Positions 24,301 through 35,450 of a stretch of DNA of 64,000 nucleotides are shown piece after piece. How positions within the stretch are numbered: the first letter of the stretch is position 1; each line of letters begins with the position of its first letter. The notes beneath the pieces were generated by a model, which was not told where the DNA came from, did no database searches, and worked only from the letters and a program-made list of their open reading frames with translations. Source of the stretch: Calonectria ilicicola (Eukaryota; Ascomycota; Sordariomycetes; Hypocreales; Nectriaceae). Made by a program: the position numbers and the translations under genes. Where the stretch lies: the NCBI GenBank assembly GCA_020809705.1, contig CP085828.1, positions 4,588,001 through 4,652,000 on the forward strand. The letters run 5' to 3'.

Positions 24301-24353
24301 GGCTCAAGGTTGCCAAAGGCGGACACTTTGGAAAAGGACCAGGAGAGTTTTAG
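21306..24353 (+). CDS. OPT-family oligopeptide transporter
   Basis: Large gene with many short introns coding for about 780-800 residues, a proton-coupled oligopeptide transporter of the OPT family in the plasma membrane. A 75-residue acidic, lysine-containing cytosolic N-terminus is followed by [20 protein letters not shown], typical of OPT proteins. Later landmarks are [17 protein letters not shown], the NPG-containing [50 protein letters not shown] [12 protein letters not shown], and [14 protein letters not shown]. The last residues ([11 protein letters not shown]) are polar and cytosolic. The family normally has 12-16 helices and this length fits. It starts at the ATG at 21306. It is probably not part of the left-hand gene group; it may supply peptides as a nitrogen source. 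I saw no frame break across the exons I joined. Confidence 0.92.
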
Positions 24354-24938
24354 TGGCTTTAATTCTCTTCCTGAACATGCAGGTGATATAAGAGACTGGT
24401 CATTACTTCTCACCTAGGATATGGGTATTATCACACCTCAGTATCCTATGGGCCATGTTCAACGATATATATTTGGTTGGTGAATACATGTTAGGTAATG
24501 TAGAGATAATATAGATAAACCATTTTGAAAGAAAATAATTCGATGCCGTTTTGGATCCATTTCGCTTAATGCCCAGCTATAATTCTCCATCACTAATTAT
24601 TATTTCTCATTCTGGCTGACTAATAACCCGTTCATCGAGGGGTGACGAATAGAACAGTGTAGAGTTGAATTTTATGGAATCGAATGGTACAGTTTGTATA
24701 CTGGAGATAATATGACCGGAATCTTCCGAACCCAGAACTGGCAAATTTCTAAGCCTGAGATTATCGCACTGTCTTTAATTCCGTCGCAATTAATCAACAA
24801 AACTACCTGGAGCATACCAAGAGAGTGAACTCATTGTCTAATAATAATTTACACCAGATTACCAACGCCCATCGCTAATGATATTCATCAATCGTTTTGA
24901 CCACTTGCAAGTTCCGAATCAAACAGAGGTGTCAACTT
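24354..24938. other. convergent intergenic region
   Basis: The OPT gene (+) and the Zn2Cys6 gene (-) converge here. No coding exon is seen; it is AT-rich and presumably holds both polyadenylation regions. Confidence 0.5.
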
Positions 24939-27629
24939 CTACTCCCGCTGCATCTGAAGCGCTTCCGACAAAACCTTTGTAATGTTCCGTGCCATCTCCG
25001 ACTTCTTACCCAAACACCACAGAGCTTTGATGCAATTCTCGGCTCGTTTCAAACTGTCTTCAAGTTCATCGTTTTCGTGATCCAAAATGGCCCATCCGTG
25101 TTGCCGGAGGTTATCCGCAACACTCAGGTAGAAAACAGCTGCTTGGGCGAATGCCCTAATGAGAATGATCGACCAAGGTTCCGTTAAGAGCGGGCCCTCA
25201 GTCACAGAGAAATGCAAATCAGGGAGCTGATCCGACAGGTCGTCAATGTCAGGTATCGTTATCCCTGCGAGATCAGACAGATCAATTGCACTCGCCTTCC
25301 TGATTCTCATTGTCATGTTAGAGTCGATGCGTTTTAGAGTGGCCTCCTCTAGTCCAAGTGCATTCTTGTCTACAAAGTCGATCAAATCCGCAACCATCAA
25401 CGCTCCGAGATGCCATGGAATGGCGATACAAATGAACCAGACCTTCAGCGTTGTTGGAACTGAGGGATAGTTCCTGGCAAGATCACGAAAGAAAGCACCA
25501 TGTGTCATGTTCCAATACCGATACAGTCGCATCACGCTTTGGATAATATCCTCGACTGGCTGTCCGTATTGCTTCTTCCTAAGCGCATTCTGGAGGTATG
25601 AAAGGTGTCGATAAATGAGAATTTTGACAGGTGCTGATTTTGTAATGCCCTTCGCCGCCACATCTAAAGGACAAGGCCAGCGCATAGTTGTAGTTGGCTT
25701 TTCTGGGTTGTCTTGTGCAAACTGATAGAGCTGCCATTTTTGAGACTTTGAGTTTGGATTAGTTGTTGCGCTGTGAGGTGCGACTTCGGGTCCATCATCA
25801 TATAGGCATTCTTCATCTGGAAGAATAACGGGCCGTTCGCTCATAGATGAGGCCACAGTGTCAAACATGACAGCCATCCAGTATAGCAGACCTATGGTGC
25901 GTCTATCTCCTGTAGTAATTGTTGGCTCATCGTCGTCGTCATCATGCTTGGTCTGCAGAAAGCCAGAGTCTCTAGCGTCAAGGCGATACTTGAGTGCGTG
26001 GATCTTTTGGGTTGCCCTGTGCATGAAAACTGGCGGGCCTTCCTTGGATATAATATCCATGATCTCTGGCAAAACTATATCCTTCATGCTCTTGTTGGCC
26101 TTGGACTTTCCAAGTTTTCGAATGCTTTTTGTTGACCTGGGTTCATAGTCATCGTCCGCCCATGGTTTCAGTGTCAAGCCGAAGATGAGCTCAGCGTAAA
26201 TGACTCTGTATGATTCGAGCTCGGCAACATCTTGCAGAGCCTTCTTAGCCTGCTCCCAAATTGTCTGTTGGAGGTTTCGTTCAAACTCCTGAGACAAATT
26301 GCTTGAGAAATCATCCCGGCCTTGTTGTGATGGGTCCAAGGAAACATGACAGTTTGGTCGGTACTTTTCCCGTCGACGGGTACCTTGAGCCCATTGAGTA
26401 GCAAAAGCCATGATGACCAGGTCCAGGGCTTTTGAAGCCGCTCGACTCTCAGATCGGGTTAGATGGACTAGCCCGGTGGCTTGAGCAGCCCGATCAAGTT
26501 GCAGAACGCGGCGGTACATTCGATTAGGCCAAATAGCGCCACTCTGAGGGATCGAAGGGGCAAACTCATGGGTGATCAGACCTTGTGACCGAATTTTTAT
26601 CCCATGCATCATAGAGCTCCTAATGTCCATTTTGTATGGGCACGTCTCCTCCGATAGCCAGCATGCAAGGTTGTTTTCTAAGACATCGCGGTAGATTTGG
26701 AGGAGGCTTTCTGTAATCATGTGGTTGTTTGATGTTGCCACAATGAGAGAATCGGCTTCGAAGGGGGACCTGGAGGGAGTCTTTTGGGATTGCCACTCGG
26801 GCGATTGTCGGCGTCGGCGTCTGTTTTTCCGAGCGTCGTTGTCGTCGTCATCGTCATGTCTCTCACGAGAGGCTGTGCTTGGTAGACCCAAATAGTCTTG
26901 GGATATATCCCAGAAGGGCGTCTGTGTGTCGAAGCGTGAAGACTGTGTGTCTGAGAAAGTGTTGGACTGGAAGCCGCTGTCGGTGCTTGCTCGCTTGCCA
27001 GAGTCGCTTTCCAACCCGCTTAGGGACAGATCGTCAACCTTTTCTTGTGGATTCGCTTTGCTGCTTTGACCAGTCTCCACGTAAAATGACTCCAGCGGCT
27101 GATCACCTGTGAAATCGGGCTGGCATTCCAGACTAGGAAGGGGATATCCCCACCCGAAAGCATCATCTGCTGGAGAAGGGGTTTGGAGTAGTTGTAGGAT
27201 GTTGGCATTGAGATCAGGCCCTTTGGGTGCAATGAACGACGGGGTCATCATTGCCCGGGCTTCTTCCTCCATCCGTCTTCTCTTTGACAGGGCACTGACT
27301 CCTCCATTGCTGCTCCCAGCTGTGACTGGAGTTTTGGCGTCGTCAGCCTTGGCAGCAACCCAGTACGGGTTGAGGGGACACTGCTTTTTGGTTTTGACGC
27401 AATACGAGCAAGGCAGGACATCTGATTCCGAGACTTTGCCAAGGCGCCAGGTCAGCATGGGCTGTGATCATGCATGCGGGCGAATTAAGACTAGATACTC
27501 ACACTGCCGGCCTCCGGATAAGCTGGAAAGGTATGCAGCAGGGTGCCGATCAATACTGTTGAGCAAGTACCCATCACATGCCTTTTTGGACTTTCGACAA
27601 GGGTCGCAGGAATGATTTTGCCGTCTCAT
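24939..27629 (-). CDS. Zn2Cys6 transcription factor with split, long-linker zinc cluster
   Basis: Two exons, about 870 residues. The start at 27629 gives MRRQNHSCDPCRKSKKACDG. The first half of the zinc cluster (CDPCRKSKKAC) is separated from the second half (CSYCVKTKKQC) by a linker of about 35 residues spanning an intron (about 27430-27497), much longer than the usual 5-9 residues. The middle has a polar low-complexity region (DDDDDNDARKNRRRRRQ). The fungal regulator domain contains RRTIGLLYWMAVMFDTVASS and RPVILPDEECLYDD, a signature I associate with sugar-acid and pentose regulators of the AraR/GalR type; that assignment is tentative. Nuclear activator or repressor; start site and second-exon phase (GRQFSESDVLPC) fit well. 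Confidence 0.85.
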
Positions 27630-28707
27630 CCTGTGATGACCATTCAATGCGACTGATGGAGTTGGACGGGGGTCCACAGTGTTCCCATAAAAGTGGCCCA
27701 ATCAAGGATGCTTCCGCAGCGTGCTGTCTTTGCGGTTGGAGTGGGATGCGCGGAGCCGCGAGTGGACTTCGTGTCGCGAAATAATCGAGGAGAAGAAGTG
27801 CGAGTTAAAGAGAGTTAGCCCGCGCCTACTTATCAAAAGGGGATTCCGCTTCGCCGACTATCCCACTTCCCCGCACAACGCTAGAGGAACGACTCCACCA
27901 CGATCGCCTCGTTTGCTTGGGCGTCAATTGGTTGGGAATGTTGAGAGGTCCAAGCAGGGTGGCATGGAGTGCGGAGTACGCGGGGGCCGTGCCCAAGAAC
28001 ACAGCTGCCTCGTGAGGGCGCTAGTTACTGTGATCTGTGCTGGAAAATAAGTTAGAGTGTGCCCTACTTTTGAGCCACGTCAGGATCTTGGAGCAACAAT
28101 GGGTCAAGATTATTGTGGTTTCGTGAATTAGCATTTTTTTTCTCTATCTATCTCGGTCACCAAAGTGCGTCCGGCTCCCGCTTACATTAGAAACTTCAAT
28201 TCTTAGATGACTATGGTGCAATATTTGGCAATTTGAGTGGTGGTGCTATCCCCTCACAGCAAAGGCAACTATCCACACTGTCTCGAGTCTCGACCAGATC
28301 CTGCCCGGCAAGGATCGACTCAAGTGAGTCAGCAAAAAGAAAAGAAGAGAAACAAAAGCTGAAAAAACGGGTAAAAGGAAACCAGGAACGGGGAAGCGGG
28401 ATTAGTAAAATTAAAAAACACGTCGTTTTTGAGACCTGATATAGGTGTCAAATGCATATTTGATAAAGTTTCACTTGGAGTCGAGGCCTGAGCGATCCAG
28501 GGCGATCGGCCAGATCCAGAAGCCATTCACAAAATTATATCTGCCTGATTACTTGCGATGCGTCACCAACCCAAACGCCACCGGAATGCACCCGGCCATT
28601 CACTACCCTTGTGCTGTCGCTCGGTTATGTATAGCTTTCACACATTATCGCAGCCATGAGCATCTCATTCGATGACCCACCTCCCTCCACGGCCTGACCG
28701 TCGATTC
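27630..28707. other. intergenic, upstream of Zn2Cys6 gene
   Basis: About 1.1 kb without a recognised exon. It is GC-rich near 27700-28020, as expected for promoter and 5' UTR of the minus-strand regulator, and then AT-rich with poly-A runs near 28340-28420. Confidence 0.45.
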
Positions 28708-29751
28708 CTAGACCTTGTCGGCGTCTGACTTTTGACGGCTGCTTGCCCCGGGCACAACCGTGGACAGATCACCGATGGGAAGAGTGTAAGGGAAGTCGAC
28801 CGCCAGCAAAATGACTGCAAAAAAGATGTACCAGCCCAGGAGCGATATGACGAATAGCAAAGCAGCGCCAGCATGCTGGAGCGTTACGGCGTTGGATCCT
28901 CCAGTAGCAACGGCAAAGAATGACGCAGAGAGACAGCCAACTGTTTCCTCTAGATTAGCCACGTTCGAGCACCAGGCGGTGAGAATTCCTTACAGCAGGG
29001 AACAAGGAGCAAGAGAATGGTGAACAGGATGATATTGGTCCGGATGCTGGCGACGGTGAAGATGGCACAAAGAATGGCCATTGTTACCAGGAAAAAGGAG
29101 AATGTGGCATAGAACTGGGGCTCGTTTAGCCCGTCCGCAGCTGCGCCTGATTTGGCGTACAAGCCGTAAGCGTTGAAATCAGGAACGATCGTCGCGCCAA
29201 ATGTGAACCAGAATCCACCAAAAAGAGAAAAAACGGTCGCCGGGAAAGTATTGCCTGGTGTGACGACATGTTAATGCATGGACTTGAAAATTTGATTGGT
29301 TGGATTCGTTAATTACCAAGAATCCATTCACCAATTCCACCAAGTAATAGGAGCATTCCTCCCAGGAAGAAGTAGGCGCCGCTGGGGTTGAATGTTAGCC
29401 AACAGCATTGCTGCTTTTGTGGTGCCGACTTACACATTTGCGCCAGCACCGAATCCACCAGCACCCCGCCATCCCAAGAGGGCCATGGATGCTGGCGTGG
29501 TGCACATCAGAAACCCTCCCAATGCTATCTCAATTGTCAACGGCGAAAGTAGCGGACAGATATGTATTATTACTTACCAACTGGAGTCGGGTTGCCAAAG
29601 GTTTGTCGAAGTTGACCCTTGACCCGAGTTTGGGGAGCTAGGTAGAGCTGCTCAAAGAGCTCGGGAGGGATTGCAATGCTTGCAGACGTCTGAATTCTGT
29701 TAAGCACCTCATCTCTGTGCTCGTTGTTGACCTTGCTGTTTTCGGACATGT
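28708..29751 (-). CDS. GPR1/FUN34/YaaH-family acetate/ammonium-type transporter
   Basis: Minus-strand gene with several short introns, about 280 residues, six helices. The N-terminal cytosolic part (MSENSKVNNEHRDEVL) ends in the family signature NPTPV, followed by helices ALGGFLMCTTPASMALLGW-like, FFLGGMLLLLGGIGEW, GNTFPATVFSLFGGFWF, FSFFLVTMAILCAIFTV and LGWYIFFAVILLAVDFP. The short hydrophilic tail (DLSTVVPGASSRQK) is typical. Family members (AcpA, Ady2, GprK-like) import acetate or succinate or export ammonium at the plasma membrane. The start at 29751 is preferred over upstream alternatives because it gives the canonical short N-terminus. The upstream region contains several CreA-like SYGGRG hexamers, consistent with carbon-catabolite control. 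Confidence 0.9.
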
Positions 29752-31084
29752 TGTCTGGGTATCTTGTAGGGTTGCTTAGATAAAAGGAAAGATTTGTGGG
29801 ATGCGATGGGCCCAACGACAACCCAGAGAGGCGGATGGCCAAACATATACTCACGAGCTTCCCCGCATTGTGAGATTTCAAGGTAGCATGTTGGGCTACC
29901 ACATCTGAATGCTACACCACCACTTCAGCCATCCTTTCAACCGAAGAGGGGGGTCTGCAGATCTGTGAAGAGACTGTTGGATTGGTCGACGAATGAGACA
30001 CAGTCAAAGCCCGAAGGTTCCGGGATATTAAGTTGTGGCTCGGTGTAAACTGCGGCTCGGCAAATTAGTTCCAGGGGGAGGCAACGTCCACCGTCTAAGA
30101 GTCCGGTGGGCAAGCGAAGCGGTCCCCCAGAGGTCGGAGCGTCAGGTGCGCGTCGTGCTCGAAGCTAATCAGATGCATTACTGAGTCGGAAATGAGACAT
30201 GGCGCATCGTTGCGGGGGAATATGATTAAACCCGGGGTAGCGCACTCTGGGGTTAACTCGACTGCACTTGCCAAGTTCACTATTAGCGAAGGAGCATTAA
30301 GCTACCCAGATCTCTGAAAATGGATACCATAGTTAAAAAGAGCGTAAAGAAATTAATCAATAAGCACTAATGGGCAGGAAAAATCGCGATAAGAGCAAAA
30401 CTCGGGGAATGTGGTTATGGGATGAACTCGGGGATTTACCCCAGAAACACAGACGTGGAGTGCATATAGCGGCTCAAGAACGATGACGGCCCACCCACAA
30501 AATGGGAATTCTTCAGCACAATGCGGGTTCACGGGACTGCAACCACCATTAATTCAAGCCATCTATTAGTTAGCTCGAGCTCAAGCTCCAATGCCGTGGC
30601 ACGTGGCAGTGAAGAAAGCCCCAACCTCACTGGGATGTTGGATTGAGTTAACAAGGGGGACCCAATTTAGTGTCGGCACCGCCACCAATCCCACCATCTC
30701 GTTCAGTCGGTTCCGACAGGATCGCGTTAATCGGCCCCGCCAACTCAAATCGGGTCCGCGCGCTCCCCATCGTGAGCGGCAAGCCTACCGATGCGGGGTT
30801 AAACTCTGGGGTACGGGGAATATCGAACGGGAGACGCGGGGGAGTTCAGCCTGTTGCGTCATTTGTCTCTGTGGTCGGGGCCGTCAAGATGGTGATTTTG
30901 CTTCACGGCCATGGTTCAGATGGCTGTTGTGAAGGGCTATTTAACAAAGATGATTTCCAGTCAATTCGGCGTTGTTTCCATCATCATCAGCTTCTTCATC
31001 ACCTCTTCCAATCATTCCTCCAATTCAATAGCCTTTTCACAATATCAAACTTGAAATAATCCATTCAAATAAACATTTAAAGCC
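29752..31084. promoter_or_regulatory. divergent promoter region with CreA-like SYGGRG sites
   Basis: 1.3 kb between the acetate-type transporter (-) and the FMO gene (+). Hexamers matching the CreA consensus SYGGRG occur at 30212-30217 (GCGGGG), 30232-30237 (CCGGGG), 30247-30252 (CTGGGG), 30793-30798 (GCGGGG) and 30806-30811 (CTGGGG). The first three sit within 41 bp, the last two within 19 bp, and a related GGGGTTAA(A)CTC string recurs in both clusters. Such hexamers also arise by chance in GC-rich DNA, so binding is an inference. Confidence 0.45.
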
Positions 31085-33060
31085 ATGGCTACAGTGGATA
31101 TCCAGCCAGCACAACTTGTGCCCTCGCATATGCGGACCGTGCCTGGATCTATCAACATCCCGGTTGCTCAGTTCCCAGCTGCTCCAAAGTCCAATGCCCC
31201 CGTTGATGCAGCCAATGTCGCTACGGCCTTTGTGGAATCTTTCAATGCTGCCCTGAGCAAGGGTGATTACTCCGCTGTTTCACAATTCTTTATCGACAAC
31301 GGCTATTGGCGCGATCACTTGGCTTTGTCTTGGGTGTTCCGCACCGTCCAGACCCCAGCTAAGATCAAAGAGTTCCTAGAAAGCTGCGCCAAGTCCAAGG
31401 ATGGTTTCCGACTAAAAAAGATCTCCGTCGATGACAGCAGCAAAGTGCGAGCCCCAAAGATCCTTGCCATCGACGCATCTGGAAACGTGCCAGGCATCCA
31501 ATTTTACATCACAGCCGAGACCCTTCTGGGAACTGCAGTTGGTCTTGTGCGTCTTGCCGAGCAAGATGGGTCTTGGAAGATCTTTACTCTATACACCAGA
31601 CTTAATGAACTTCGAGGCCACGAGGAGGGAGTTGGATACCGCCGACCCAAGGGCGCTGAGCACGGAGGCAAGCCTGGTCGAAGGAACTGGGCGGAGAAGC
31701 GGGCCCTTGCCGCTGACTTCAAGGACGGAAGCGAACCCACAGTTATGGTTATTGGTACGTTGAACCTTTTCCTCCAAGATTATTAATTGTTGTACTAAAT
31801 TTTCATCCAATAGGCGCTGGCCAGGCCGGCCTCACAGCTGCTGCCCGACTTAAGATGCTCGGCATTGAGACCCTAGTCGTTGACCAAAATGAGCGTGTCG
31901 GCGATAACTGGCGCAAGAGATACCACCAACTGGTCCTTCACGATCCTGTTTGGTATGACCACTTGCCTTACTTGAACTTCCCTGCACAGTGGCCCATCTT
32001 TACACCCAAGGATAAGCTTGCCCAGTTTTTCGAGGCCTACGCTACTCTTCTGGAGCTCAATGTCTGGACCAGGACTGAGCTCGTCCACACCAAGTGGGAC
32101 GAAAAGGGGAAGGTTTGGACTGTAATTGTTAATAAGAAGGCTGCCGATGGCACCAGCGAAATCCGAACCTTCTACCCGCGCCACCTCATCCAGGCCACCG
32201 GACACTCCGGAAAGAAGAACCAGCCCACCATGAAGGGGGTTGAAAACTTCAAGGGTGACCGGCTGTGCCACTCATCAGAGTTTCCGGGAGCTCAGGAAAA
32301 CAGCCGGGGCAAGAAGGCTGTAGTGGTGGGATCTTGCAACTCTGCGCACGATATTGCACAGGACTTTCTCGAAAAGGGATACGAGATTACCATCGTTCAG
32401 CGTTCAACCACCCATGTTGTATCCTCCAAGGCTATTACCGAGATTGCTTTGAAGGGTATTTACTCAGAGGATGGTCCTCAGGTTGATGACGCCGACATGT
32501 TGATCCATGGTCTCCCAACACCCGTGCTCAAGGCTCTCCAAGTAAAGGTGGGCGAGCGACAAGCAGAGTGTGACAAGGAGCTCATTGAAGGCCTTGAGAA
32601 GGTTGGCTTCAGGGTTGACCGCGGCCCCGATGGTGCTGGTCTCTTCTTCAAGTACTTCCAGCGTGGTGGTGGTTACTACATCAACGTTGGAGCTTCGGAA
32701 CTGATTGCCGAGGGCAAAATCAAGGTCAAGCAAGGCCAGGAGATTGATGAAATTCTCCCCCACGGCATTCGATTCGCAGATGGCTCCGAACTCGAAGCCG
32801 ATGAGATTGTATTTGCTACGGGCTACCAGAACATGCGCACTCAGACTCGTATCATGTTTGGCGACGAGGTGGCAGAGAAGGTTGGTGATGTGTGGGGATT
32901 CAACGAAGAGGGTGAGATGAGGACTATTTGGCAGAACAGCGGCCACCCTGGATTCTGGTTCCATGGTGGTAACCTCGCCATGTGCCGATATTACTCGCGG
33001 CTACTTGCTCTTCAGATTAAGGGTCTTGAGGAGGGATTGTACCAAGAGGGAGATCTTTGA
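31085..33060 (+). CDS. flavin-containing monooxygenase fused to NTF2-like domain
   Basis: Two exons joined over a 60-nt intron (about 31756-31814, donor GTACGT) at ...VMVIG|AGQAG. Residues 45-175 form an NTF2/SnoaL-like alpha+beta domain. From about residue 220 an FMO-type fold begins: FAD Rossmann motif GAGQAG, NADPH motif GSCNSA (the usual GxGxxA altered to GSxxSA), then the FMO-like FATGYQN near residue 560. The two-domain layout is common in fungal YUCCA/FMO-like proteins annotated as flavin-binding monooxygenases; the product oxidises an unknown nucleophile or ketone, probably in the cytosol. About 640 residues, start ATG at 31085 in good context (CCATGG). The amidohydrolase downstream on the same strand may act in the same pathway. 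Confidence 0.88.
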
Positions 33061-33675
33061 ATAATTTAGCGACATCTGTATTTAGTGATTTCCTAGTTTT
33101 TTAATGACCATATTGATTGCTATTTCACTGAGTAATTTGGCTATTGACATTTGCATGCAAGTGATCCTGCACCGAAAGACATTTGATCATTGAATAATGA
33201 TATTGGGTCAATATTGCAACAGTAACTTCCACAAAGCTTAAGCAACATGTTCCCTGGGCACGTCTAATTTGGCGGCTGTCGATCATGATGTCATGATGTC
33301 AAGTCACGATCATGACACTACTTGAGCTATTGCCACTAGCGTCGGTGGTCGGTGGTTGTCAAACTCGCGATTTTGAACTTCCGACACGCCGCGCCCGTGC
33401 TCCGATGTAGATAGTTGGCCAATCAATTAATTGGTGTCTACGGATGTGGCTCTTGTGCCATATGATTTCCAAGGTGACGATCTTCGTCGGCTTTGAACAC
33501 CACCGACGCGACACTAATGGGTGACACCAACATCAGGATTGTTACGATTACAGAAATTTGAAAATGCATAAAAGCGTCGTCTGGACCCTTCGCCTTGGTT
33601 CACCATTTCATTATTCTCTATTCAGCCATAATCTACCAACTACATGCTCCCAACCTACTCTCATCCATCACCAAT
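33061..33675. other. intergenic, promoter of amidohydrolase
   Basis: No exon recognised. Near 33280-33320 there is a repeated TCATGATG string and two GATCATGA copies in a small cluster, which might be a protein-binding site upstream of the amidohydrolase. Confidence 0.4.
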
Positions 33676-35038
33676 ATGGATTCACAAGAAGAATTCGTTT
33701 TGTCCGATGTCCAAATTTTTACCGGAACACACATCATCGACAAAGGGTTCATAAGAGTCCAACATGGGATTATTGCCGAGATCGGCAAAGGAAATTTTGT
33801 CGGGTCGAGAGAACCTAATCTTGCTGTTTTTTCTCATCCTGGTGATACACTGATTCCTGGATTGATTGATGCTCACATTCATGCATTGTCGGGAAACGTA
33901 CACAGTATTGAGCAGTCTCTAAGATTTGGTGTCACGACTGTTTGTGACATGCACAACGCACCGGCTGACAATGACGCGCTAAGAAAGGTAACAGCCATCG
34001 ATATTCACTTTGAAGTCGACAACTGAAACTTGTCTACAGATGTCAAACAGCCCTGATGGCAAATCAAGGTACGCGGATTTCAAGTGCGCAGGGCTTGGGG
34101 CAGTCATTGAAGGCGGGTGGCCAATTCCAGTGATGAAAAGAGAGTTTGCAAACACGCCTTGTGGAGATCACATTGTCGATGAGATCGTTGCGACTTGGCC
34201 CAAACTCAGCGATCCGAGCGACGCCGAGCCCTTTGTCAAACAGCAAATTCAAGAAAACGGTGCATCGTTCATCAAGATGTTTCATGAGCTAGGGGACACG
34301 GTCGGAATGGCTCTGCCACCACCCCCTCTTGATGTTCAAAAAGCAGTTGTTGAGGCTGCCCACGAGTATGGGGTTGTGGCGGTCGGTCATGCGCTAAGCC
34401 ATGCTGGGGCAATGGAGTTGCTTCGTGCTGGGGTTGACGGACTCACCCATATATTTCTTGATCAAGCCCCAAGTGATGATTTCCTTAACTTGATGGTCTC
34501 AAATGGGGCTCACTGCAACCCAACTCTTGGCTTGTGCGCTTCGCAGACAGGAGAGATGGAAGGGGTCCAAGAATGGTTCATGGAAGATCCATTAGCAAAA
34601 AGGCTGCTGCTTAAAAACACACCTGGCAAGGCCCTGAGTTTGGCTAAATCCCAAAGACCAAAAGCAAGCGTCCAAAATGCATTATCTACCACCAAAAGCC
34701 TTTACAAAGCGGGTGTGCCTATTGTCGTGGGTACAGATGCTGCTGGAAAAGAATTCGGCTTACCCTATGGCCTGGGGCTTCATATCGAGATGCACACGCT
34801 GGTTCATGAAATCAAAATGCGACCGATGGATGTCCTAGCTTCTGCTACATCAGTTACAGCTGATATATTTGGCTTTAACGATCGAGGGAAAATTGAGGTA
34901 GGCCGGAAAGCCGACTTGGTCTTACTTCATGGTGATGTTTTTGCGACCATGTCGGATAAGGACAGCAGGTGTCTCCCGCTGAAGGCGGTTTGGCGAGATG
35001 GAACAGCGGCATCTGCATTTTCCCATTTGACCAACTAG
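33676..35038 (+). CDS. amidohydrolase (imidazolonepropionase/prolidase-like)
   Basis: Two exons with a short intron near 33989-34039 (AAAG|GTAACA...CTACAG), giving about 435 residues. It is a metal-dependent TIM-barrel amidohydrolase: PGLIDAHIHAL holds the first HxH metal ligands, FIKMFHE the likely carbamylated lysine position, VGHALSHAG and LTHIFLD the next two histidines, and VVGTDAAGKE the catalytic aspartate. The C-terminal GKIEVGRKADLVLL strand closes the composite beta-sandwich domain common in this family. Cytosolic hydrolysis of a cyclic amide or N-acyl amino acid is likely; the substrate is unknown. It starts at ATG 33676, after a pyrimidine-rich leader. It follows the FMO gene in the same direction, but the 0.6 kb gap means it has its own promoter. 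Confidence 0.88.
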
Positions 35039-35253
35039 ACCTGAAAATATTAATGAACCTTTTGTTTTAATTGTTGGACGGACGCGATGAGAATAAGTAG
35101 TAATTGGAGACGAGATAGGTTCGTGGTGGGGAATTGTCAACTGATTTATGATCAACCATTCAAACGATCGAGTTTACACCCAGAGCTCCACCCATCGTTC
35201 TCTGGGTTTTTCCGTCCTCATTGATAATTGCTTATAAATTTTAACTAATTATA
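35039..35253. other. 3' flank of amidohydrolase up to transposon target TA
   Basis: AT-rich sequence without genes; the TA at 35252-35253 is the left copy of the target-site duplication of the pogo-type element. Confidence 0.5.
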
Positions 35254-35295
35254 CCCGGTGGGCTGAGTAACTAGCTCGCAAGCTGGGCAAAATAA

Positions 35296-35362
35296 GCCCC
35301 CACCTCTCCTATCGGAGAGGTGGTTTCAAAACCTGTAACCGTGTCGAATGCGTATCCCACTT
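35296..35362 (+). repeat. left subterminal inverted repeat of pogo element
   Basis: 67 bp identical in inverse orientation to 37983-38049. It contains a 10-bp-stem palindrome (CCACCTCTCC / GGAGAGGTGG around TATC), a likely transposase-binding or hairpin site. Confidence 0.9.
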
Positions 35363-35450
35363 CCACACCGTAACTCACCCACAACTCCTCCATTCCTTGC
35401 CCAAATTACTTCAAATTTTAAATACTATCAATTTCACATATAAATTCAAT

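Noticed and set aside
27468..27701. Start of the Zn2Cys6 gene at 27701
   Set aside because: The codon there is TTG; the first ATG in frame at 27629 directly precedes the zinc cluster.
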